From the NCBI GenBank assembly GCA_964247055.1, contig OZ176051.1, positions 124,001-188,000 of the forward strand: a stretch of 64,000 nucleotides of DNA. The letters run 5' to 3'. Position 1 is the first letter of the stretch, and every line of letters begins with the position of its first letter. This stretch comes from Paragordius varius. Its lineage: Eukaryota > Nematomorpha. Under the pieces are notes generated by a model that was not told where the DNA came from, searched no databases, and saw only the letters and a program-made list of their open reading frames with translations. Position numbers and translations under genes: made by a program. Positions 53,890-62,900 of the stretch are shown in pieces.

Positions 53890-54960
53890 AATATTGTCGA
53901 GATCGGAGTATTATTGTAATTTTTATGAATTTTTTAAATATATAAAAAATTTATTTTATACGATTTTAAAAATAAAAATGGCTACCTAAAATCCAAATTT
54001 GATCAGGTGATGTCGCCATAATTTTTTTTGGGTAGCCCTATAGTAGTTCCATCATCACCCCAAATATTTTAGGGATCGGAGTATTATTGTAATTTTTATG
54101 AATTTTTTAAATATTTAAAAAATTTATTTTATACGATTTTAAAAATAAAAATGGCTACCTAAAATCCAAATTTGATCAGGTGATGTCGCCATAATTTTTT
54201 TTGGGTAGCCCTATGGTAGTTCCATCATCACCCCAAATATTTTCGAGATCGGAGTATAAATGTAATTTTTATGAATTTTTTAAATATTTAAAAAATTTAT
54301 TTTATACGATATTAAAAATAAAAATGGCTACCTAAAATCCAAATTTGATCAGGAGATGTCACCATAATTTTTTTTGGGTAGCCCTATGGTAATTCCATCA
54401 TCACCCCAAATATTGTCGAGATCGGAATATAAATGTAATTTTTATGAATTTTTTAAATATATAAAAAATTTATTTTATACGATTTTAAAAATAAAAATGG
54501 CTACCTAAAATCCAAATTTGATCAGGTGATGTCGCCATAATTTTTTTTGGGTAGCCCTATAGTAGTTCCATCATCACCCCAAATATTTTAGGGATCGGAG
54601 TATTATTGTAATTTTTATGAATTTTTTAAATATTTAAAAAATTTATTTTATACGATTTTAAAAATAAAAATGGCTACCTAAAATCCAAATTTGATCAGGT
54701 GATGTCGCCATAATTTTTTTTGGGTAGCCCTATGGTAGTTCCATCATCACCCCAAATATTTTCGAGATCGGAGTATAAATGTAATTTTTATGAATTTTTT
54801 AAATATTTAAAAAATTTATTTTATACGATATTAAAAATAAAAATGGCTACCTAAAATCCAAATTTGATCAGGAGATGTCACCATAATTTTTTTTGGGTAG
54901 CCCTATGGTAATTCCATCATCACCCCAAGTCGAGATCGGAATATAAATGTAATTTTTATG
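53890..54960 (+). repeat. Short tandem 3-mer (519 bp) with GTATTATTGTAA
   Basis: ATTATTG lies at 53910, 54083 and 54602; the last two are one 3-mer, 519 bp, apart. The cassette is TTTTAGGGATCGGAG, then TTTTCGAG with CGATATTAAAA, then CAGGAGATG with GGAATATAAATG. One copy near 54925 reads CACCCCAAGTCGAG, a 5-bp loss. Confidence 0.82.
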
Positions 54961-55207
54961 AATTTTTTAAATATATAAAAAATTTATTTTATACGATTTT
55001 AAAAATAAAAATGGCTACCTAAAATCCAAATTTGATCAGGTGATGTCGCCATAATTTTTTTTGGGTAGCCCTATGGTAGTTCCATCATCACCCCAAATAT
55101 TTTCGAGATCGGAGTATAAATGTAATTTTTATGAATTTTTTAAATATTTAAAAAATTTATTTTATACGATATTAAAAATAAAAATGGCTACCTAAAATCC
55201 AAATTTG

Positions 55208-57200
55208 ATCAGATGCACTATAATTTTTTTTGGGTAGCCCTATGGTAGTTCCATCATCACTCCAAATATTTTCGAGATGGGAGTATAAATGTAATTTTTA
55301 TGAATTTTTTAAATATTTAAAAAATTTATTTTATACGATTTTAAAAATAAAAATGGCTACCTAAAATCCAAATTTGATCAGGTGATGTCACTATAATTTT
55401 TTTGGGTAGCCCTATGGTAGTTCCATCATCACCCCAAATATTTTGGGGATCGGACTATAAATGTAATTTTTATGAATTTTTTAAATATTTAAAAAATTTA
55501 TTTTATACGATTTTAAAAATAAAAATGGCTACCTAAAATCCAAATTTGATCAGGTGATGTCGCCATAATTTTTTTTGGGTAGCCCTATGGTAGTTCCATC
55601 ATCACCCCGAATACTTTGGGGATCGGACTATAAATGTTATTTTTATGAATTTTTTAAATATTTAAAAAATTTATTTTATACGATATTAAAAATAAAAATG
55701 GCTACCTAAAATCCAAATTTTATCAGGTGATGTCACCATAATTTTTTTTGGTTAGCCCTATGGTAGTTCCATCATCACCCCAAATATTTTCGAGATCGGA
55801 GTATAAATGTAATTTTTATGAATTTTTTAAATTAAAAAATTTATTTTATACGATTTTAAAAATAAAAATGGCTACCTAAAATCCAAATTTGATCAGGTGA
55901 TGTCGCCATAAATTTTTTTGGGTAGCCCTATAGTAGTTCCATCATCACCCCAAATATTTTAGGGATCGGAGTATAAATGTAATTTTTATGAATTTTTTAA
56001 ATATTTAAAAAATTTATTTTATACGATTTTAAAAATAAAAATGGCTACCTAAAATCCAAATTTGATCAGGTGATGTCGCCATAATTTTTTTTGGGTAGCC
56101 CTATGGTAGTTCCATCATCACCCCAAATATTTTGGGGATCGGACTATAAATGTAATTTTTATGAATTTTTTAAATATTTAAAAAATTTATTTTATACGAT
56201 TTTAAAAATAAAAATGGCTACCTAAAATCCAAATTTGATCAGGTGATGTCACTATAATTTTTTTGGGTAGCCCTATGGTAGTTCCATCATCACCCCAAAT
56301 ATTTTCGAGATCGGAGTATAAATGTAATTTTTATGAATTTTTTAAATATTTAAAAAATTTATTTTATACGATATTAAAAATAAAAATGGCTACCTAAAAT
56401 CCAAATTTGATCAGGAGATGTCACCATAATTTTTTTTGGGTAGCCCTATGGTAATTCCATCATCACCCCAAATATTGTCGAGATCGGAATATAAATGTAA
56501 TTTTTATGAATTTTTTAAATATTTAAAAAATTTATTTTATACGATTTTAAAAATAAAAATGGCTACCTAAAATCCAAATTTGATCAGGTGATGTCACCAT
56601 AATTTTTTTTGGGTAGCCCTATGGTAATTCCATCATCACCCCAAATATTGTCGTGATCGGAGTATAAATGTAATTTTTTTGAATTTTTTAAATATTTAAA
56701 AAATTTATTTTATACGATTTTAAAAATAAAAATGGCTACCTAAAATCCAAATTTGATCAGGTGATGTCTCCATAATTTTTTTTGGGTAGCCCTATGGTAG
56801 TTCCATCATCACCCCAAATATTTTGGGGATTGGACTATAAATGTAATTTTTATGAATTTTTTAAATATTTAAAAAATTTATTTTATACGATTTTAAAAAT
56901 AAAAATGGCTACCTAAAATCCAAATTTGATCAGGTGATGTCACTATAATTTTTTTGGGTAGCCCTATGGTAGTTCCATCATCACCTCAAATATTTTGGGG
57001 ATCGGACTATAAATGTAATTTTTATGAATTTTTTAAATATTTAAAAAATTTATTTTATACGATTTTAAAAATAAAAATGGCTACCTAAAATCCAAATTTG
57101 ATCAGGTGATGTCACCATAATTTTTTTTGGGTAGCCCTATGGTAGTTCCATCATCACATCAAATATTTTCGAGATCGGAGTATAAATGTAATTTTTATGA
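55208..57200 (+). repeat. Segment repeating about 31.6-33.6 kb at offset 23603 bp
   Basis: ATCAGATGC at 31605 and 55208, and TTTTTTAAATTAAAAAATT (a 5-bp loss in the palindrome) with its AAATT at 32226 and 55829, are both exactly 23603 bp apart. The following series is also shared: CCATAAATTTTTTTGGG with TTTTAGGG, CAGGAGATG, GGAATATAAATG, CTCCATAA with GGGGATTGG, CCTCAAATATTTTGGGG, CACATCAAATATT. The later copy ends near a deleted monomer (TTTAAAATATTTTATACG near 57213). This is the longest-range exact offset found. Confidence 0.88.
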
Positions 57201-57367
57201 ATTTTTTAAATATTTAAAATATTTTATACGATTTTAAAAATAAAAATGGCTACCTAAAATCCAAATTTGATCAGGTGATGTCACTATAATTTTTTTGGGT
57301 AGCCCTATGGTAGTTCCATCATCACCTCAAATATTTTGGGGATCGGACTATAAATGTAATTTTTATG

Positions 57368-57391
57368 AATTTTTTAAATATTTAAAAAATT
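57368..57391. repeat. 24-bp perfect AT palindrome, present in nearly every monomer
   Basis: The arm AATTTTTTAAAT is followed directly by its exact reverse complement ATTTAAAAAATT, giving a 24-bp loopless palindrome made only of A and T. The flanking pair (G on the left, T on the right) breaks the symmetry, so the palindrome ends there. It recurs in almost every monomer of the window. Sporadic or block-specific exceptions include TTTTTTGAATATT (about 2028, 2547, 7682, 8374), TTTTTTCAATATT (about 10770 and 13173), AAATTATTAAA (15581, 21414, 22962) and AAATATATAAA (about 19866, 30162, 53764). Perfect AT palindromes of this size can form cruciforms under negative supercoiling, and the A and T runs also predict intrinsic curvature. 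Both are inferences from the sequence. Confidence 0.95.
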
Positions 57392-57419
57392 TATTTTATA
57401 CGATTTTAAAAATAAAAAT

Positions 57420-57477
57420 GGCTACCTAAAATCCAAATTTGATCAGGTGATGTCACCATAATTTTTTTTGGGTAGCC
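57420..57477. repeat. Spaced inverted repeat GGCTACC / GGTAGCC
   Basis: GGCTACC at 57420-57426 is the exact reverse complement of GGTAGCC at 57471-57477, with 44 bases between. Almost all monomers carry both arms. Blocks with arm changes include GGCTATC (11670, 12705, 14075 and their descendants), AGCTACC (monomers following the GGATCC variant) and GGTAGAC (16715, 24096, 37321, 39512 and others). The arms enclose the GGTGATGTCACC near-palindrome, so the strand could fold as a stem with an inner hairpin. Whether this structure forms or matters is unknown. Confidence 0.85.
57446..57457. repeat. Near-palindrome GGTGATGTCACC inside the larger inverted repeat
   Basis: Five-base arms GGTGA and TCACC flank a TG centre. 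The right arm is the most variable short site of the monomer: TCACC, TCGCC, TCACT, TCTCC and TCTTC all occur in blocks. TCGCC and TCACT keep pairing only with one G-T wobble, while TCTCC and TCTTC break it. The segment GGTGATG also pairs with CATCACC near monomer position 128-134, giving an alternative fold. A protein-binding dyad is possible but unproven. Confidence 0.7.
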
Positions 57478-57599
57478 CTATGGTAGTTCCATCATCACCC
57501 CAAATATTTTCGAGATCGGAGTATAAATGTAATTTTTATGAATTTTTTAAATATTTAAAAAATTTATTTTATACGATTTTAAAAATAAAAATGGCTACC

Positions 57600-59900
57600 T
57601 AAAATCCAAATTTGATCAGGTGATGTCGCCATAATTTTTTTTGCGTAGCCCTATGGTAGTTCTATCATCACCCCAAATATTGTCGAGATCGGAGTATAAA
57701 TGTAATTTTTATGAATTTTTTAAATATTTAAAAAATTTATTTTATACGATTTTAAAAATAAAAATGGCTACCTAAAATCCAAATTTGATCAGGTGATGTC
57801 GCCATAATTTTTTTTGGGTAGCCCTATGGTAGTTACATCATAACCTTAAATATTTTTGAGATCGGACTTTAAATGTAATTTTTATGAATTTTTTAAATAT
57901 TTAAAAAATTTATTTTATACGATTTTAAAAATAAAAATGGCTACCTAAAATCCTAATTTGATCAGGTGATGTCGCCATAATTTTTTTGGGTAGCCCTATG
58001 GTAGTTCCATCATCACCCCAAATATTTTCGAGATCGGAGTATAAATGTAATTTTTATGAATTTTTTAAATATTTAAAAAATTTATTTTATACGATTTTAA
58101 AAATAAAAATGGCTACCTAAAATCCAAATTTGATCAGGTGATGTCACCATAATTTTTTTTGGGTAGCCCTATGGTAGTTCCATCATCACCCCAAATATTG
58201 TCGAGATCGGAGTATAAATGTAATTTTTATGAATTTTTTAAATATTTAAAAAATTTATTTTATACGATTTTAAAAATAAAAATGGCTACCTAAAATCCAA
58301 ATTTGATCATGTGATGTCACTATATTTGGGTAGCCCTATGGTAGTTCCATCATCACCCCAAATATTTTGGGGATCGGACTATAAATGTAATTTTTATGAA
58401 TTTTTTAAATATTTAAAAAATTTATTTTATACGATTTTAAAAATAAAAATGGCTACCTAAAATCCAAATTTGATCAGGTGATGTCACCATAATTTTTTTT
58501 GGGTAGCCCTATGGTAGTTCCATCATCACCCCAAATATTTTCGAGATCGGAGTATAAATGTAATTTTTATGAATTTTTTAAATATTTAAAAAATTTATTT
58601 TATACGATTTTAAAAATAAAAATGGCTACCTAAAATCCATTGATCAGGTGATGTCGCCATAATTTTTTTTGGGTAGCCCTATGGTAGTTCCATCATCACC
58701 CCAAATATTTTCGAGATCGGAGTATAAATGTAATTTTTATGAATTTTTTAAATATTTAAAAAATTTATTTTATACGATTTTAAAAATAAAAATGGCTACC
58801 TAAAATCCAAATTTGATCAGGTGATGTCGCCATAATTTTTTTTGCGTAGCCCTATGGTAGTTCTATCATCACCCCAAATATTGTCGAGATCGGAGTATAA
58901 ATGTAATTTTTATGAATTTTTTAAATATTTAAAAAATTTATTTTATACGATTTTAAAAATAAAAATGGCTACCTAAAATCCAAATTTGATCAGGTGATGT
59001 CGCCATAATTTTTTTTGGGTAGCCCTATGGTAGTTACATCATAACCTTAAATATTTTTGAGATCGGACTTTAAATGTAATTTTTATGAATTTTTTAAATA
59101 TTTAAAAAATTTATTTTATACGATTTTAAAAATAAAAATGGCTACCTAAAATCCTAATTTGATCAGGTGATGTCGCCATAATTTTTTTGGGTAGCCCTAT
59201 GGTAGTTCCATCATCACCCCAAATATTTTCGAGATCGGAGTATAAATGTAATTTTTATGAATTTTTTAAATATTTAAAAAATTTATTTTATACGATTTTA
59301 AAAATAAAAATGGCTACCTAAAATCCAAATTTGATCAGGTGATGTCACCATAATTTTTTTTGGGTAGCCCTATGGTAGTTCCATCATCACCCCAAATATT
59401 GTCGAGATCGGAGTATAAATGTAATTTTTATGAATTTTTTAAATATTTAAAAAATTTATTTTATACGATTTTAAAAATAAAAATGGCTACCTAAAATCCA
59501 AATTTGATCAGGTGATGTCGCCATAATTTTTTTTGGGTAGCCCTATGGTAGTTCCATCATCACCCCAAATATTTTCGAGATCGGAGTATAAATGTAATTT
59601 TTATGAATTTTTTAAATATTTAAAAAATTTATTATATACGATTTTAAAAATAAAAATAGCTACCTAAAATCCAAATTTGATCAGGTGATGTCGCCATAAT
59701 TTTTTTTGCGTAGCCCTATGGTAGTTCCATCATCACCCCAAATATTGTCGAGATCGGAGTATAAATGTAATTTTTTTGAATTTTTTAAATATTTAAAAAA
59801 TTTATTTTATACGATTTTAAAAATAAAAATGGCTACCTAAAATCCAAATTTGATCAGGTGATGTCGCCATAATTTTTTTTGGGTAGCCCTATGGTAGTTA
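57600..59900 (+). repeat. Higher-order repeat: 7-mer of 1201 bp
   Basis: GCGTAGCCCTATGG with GTTCTATC and TTGTCGAG lies near 57645 and 58846, and the TACATCATAACC marker has its TAACC at 57841 and 59042, both 1201 bp apart. Within the unit one monomer is shortened (TCACTATATTTGGGTAG near 58319) and another reads AAATCCATTGATCAGG near 58635. Neither shortened copy is seen after 59 kb. Confidence 0.88.
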
Positions 59901-62900
59901 CATCATAACCTTAAATATTTTTGAGATCGGACTTTAAATGTAATTTTTATGAATTTTTTAAATATTTAAAAAATTTATTTTATACGATTTTAAAAATAAA
60001 AATGGCTACCTAAAATCCTAATTTGATCAGGTGATGTCGCCATAATTTTTTTGGGTAGCCCTATGGTAGTTCCATCATCACCCCAAATATTTTCGAGATC
60101 GGAGTATAAATGTAATTTTTATGAATTTTTTAAATATTTAAAAAATTTATTTTATACGATTTTAAAAATAAAAATGGCTACCTAAAATCCAAATTTGATC
60201 AGGTGATGTCACCATAATTTTTTTTGGGTAGCCCTATGGTAGTTCCATCATCACCCCAAATATTGTCGAGATCGGAGTATAAATGTAATTTTTTTGAATT
60301 TTTTAAATATTTAAAAAATTTATTTTATACGATTTTAAAAATAAAAATGGCTACCTAAAATCCAAATTTGATCAGGTGATGTCGCCATAATTTTTTTTGG
60401 GTAGCCCTATGGTAGTTACATCATAACCTTAAATATTTTTGAGATCGGACTTTAAATGTAATTTTTATGAATTTTTTAAATATTTAAAAAATTTATTTTA
60501 TACGATTTTAAAAATAAAAATGGCTACCTAAAATCCAAATTTGATCAGGTGATGTCACCATAATTTTTTTTGGGTAGCCCTATGGTAGTTCCATCATCAC
60601 CCCAAATATTGTCGAGATCGGAGTATAAATGTAATTTTTATGAATTTTTTAAATATTTAAAAAATTTATTTTATACGATTTTAAAAATAAAAATGGCTAC
60701 CTAAAATCCAAATTTGATCAGGTGATGTCGCCATAATTTTTTTTGGGTAGCCCTATGGTAGTTCCATCATCACCCCAAATATTTACGAGATCGGAGTATA
60801 AATGTAATTTTTATGAATTTTTTAAATATTTAAAAAATTTATTTTATACGATTTTAAAAATAAAAATGGCTACCTAAAATCCAAATTTGATCAGGTGATG
60901 TCGCCATAATTTTTTTTGGGTAGCCCTATGGTAGTTACATCATAACCTTAAATATTTTTGAGATCGGACTTTAAATGTAATTTTTATGAATTTTTTAAAT
61001 ATTTAAAAAATTTATTTTATACGATTTTAAAAATAAAAATGGCTACCTAAAATCCTAATTTGATCAGGTGATGTCGCCATAATTTTTTTGGGTAGCCCTA
61101 TGGTAGTTCCATCATCACCCCAAATATTTTCGAGATCGGAGTATAAATGTAATTTTTATGAATTTTTTAAATATTTAAAAAATTTATTTTATACGATTTT
61201 AAAAATAAAAATGGCTACCTAAAATCCAAATTTGATCAGGTGATGTCACCATAATTTTTTTTGGGTAGCCCTATGGTAGTTCCATCATCACCCCAAATAT
61301 TGTCGAGATCGGAGTATAAATGTAATTTTTTTGAATTTTTTAAATATTTAAAAAATTTATTTTATACGATTTTAAAAATAAAAATGGCTACCTAAAATCC
61401 AAATTTGATCAGGTGATGTCGCCATAATTTTTTTTGGGTAGCCCTATGGTAGTTACATCATAACCTTAAATATTTTTGAGATCGGACTTTAAATGTAATT
61501 TTTATGAATTTTTTAAATATTTAAAAAATTTATTTTATACGATTTTAAAAATAAAAATGGCTACCTAAAATCCAAATTTGATCAGGTGATGTCACCATAA
61601 TTTTTTTTGGGTAGCCCTATGGTAGTTCCATCATCACCCCAAATATTGTCGAGATCGGAGTATAAATGTAATTTTTATGAATTTTTTAAATATTTAAAAA
61701 ATTTATTTTATACGATTTTAAAAATAAAAATGGCTACCTAAAATCCAAATTTGATCAGGTGATGTCACCATAATTTTTTTTGGGTAGCCCTATGGTAGTT
61801 CCATCATCACCCCAAATATTGTCGAGATCGGAGTATAAATGTAATTTTTATGAATTTTTTAAATATTTAAAAAATTTATTTTATACGATTTTAAAAATAA
61901 AAATGGCTACCTAAAATCCAAATTTGATCAGGTGATGTCGCCATAATTTTTTTTGGGTAGCCCTATGGTAGTTCCATCATCACCCCAAATATTGTCGAGA
62001 TCGGAGTATAAATGTAATTTTTTTGAATTTTTTAAATATTTAAAAAATTTATTTTATACGATTTTAAAAATAAAAATGGCTACCTAAAATCCAAATTTGA
62101 CCAGGTGATGTCGCCATAATTTTTTTTGGGTAGCCCTATGGTAGTTACATCATAACCTTAAATATTTTTGAGATCGGACTTTAAATGTAATTTTTATGAA
62201 TTTTTTAAATATTTAAAAAATTTATTTTATACGATTTTAAAAATAAAAATGGCTACCTAAAATCCAAATTTGATCAGGTGATGTCACCATAATTTTTTTT
62301 GGGTAGCCCTATGGTAGTTCCATCATCAACCCAAATATTTTCGAGATCGGAGTATAAATGTAATTTTTATGAATTTTTTTAAATATTTAAAAAATTTATT
62401 TTATACGATTTTAAAAATAAAAATGGCTACCTAAAATCCAAATTTGATCAGGTGATGTCGCCATAATTTTTTTGGGTAGCCCTATGGTAGTTCCATCATC
62501 ACCCCAAATATTTTCGAGATCGGAGTATAAATGTAATTTTTATGAATTTTTTAAATATTTAAAAAATTTATTTTATACGATTTTAAAAATAAAAATGGCT
62601 ACCTAAAATCCAAATTTGATCAGGTGATGTCACCATAATTTTTTTTGGGTAGCCCTATGGTAGTTCCATCATCACCCCAAATATTGTCGAGATCGGAGTA
62701 TAAATGTAATTTTTTTGAATTTTTTAAATATTTAAAAAATTTATTTTATACGATTTTAAAAATAAAAATGGCTACCTAAAATCCAAATTTGATCAGGTGA
62801 TGTCGCCATAATTTTTTTTGGGTAGCCCTATGGTAGTTACATCATAACCTTAAATATTTTTGAGATCGGACTTTAAATGTAATTTTTATGAATTTTTTAA

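Larger units (their letters stand above)
57367..57539 (+). repeat. Exemplar consensus monomer (173 bp)
   Basis: This copy matches the commonest base at essentially every site and is used here as the reference. Layout by monomer position: 1-55 AT-rich half with the palindrome at 2-25 and the only CpG of this half in TATACGAT; 54-60 GGCTACC; 61-79 linker TAAAATCCAAATTTGATCA; 80-91 GGTGATGTCACC; 92-103 an A/T segment ending in eight T; 104-112 GGGTAGCCC; 113-135 TATGGTAGTTCC then ATCATCACCCC; 136-155 AAATATTTT then CGAGATCGGAG; 156-173 TATAAATG and a T run. Class-defining variation is concentrated at positions 87-92 (CACC, CGCC, CACT, CTCC, TTCC) and 130-155 (TTTTCGAG, TTGTCGAG, TTTTGGGG, TTTTTGAG, TTTTAGGG). 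The length is close to a nucleosome repeat, as in many centromeric satellites. Confidence 0.95.

Noticed and set aside
57508-57524. CENP-B-box-like element at TTTCGAGATCGGAGTAT
   Set aside because: The first TTCG matches the box, but the central A and the CGGG half do not, so the essential positions fail.
57522-57529. TATAAATG in each monomer, plus TATAAA and AATAAA matches on both strands, as promoters or poly(A) signals
   Set aside because: Such matches are expected by chance in 74% AT sequence, and no downstream gene exists. Transcription of the satellite stays possible but is not shown.
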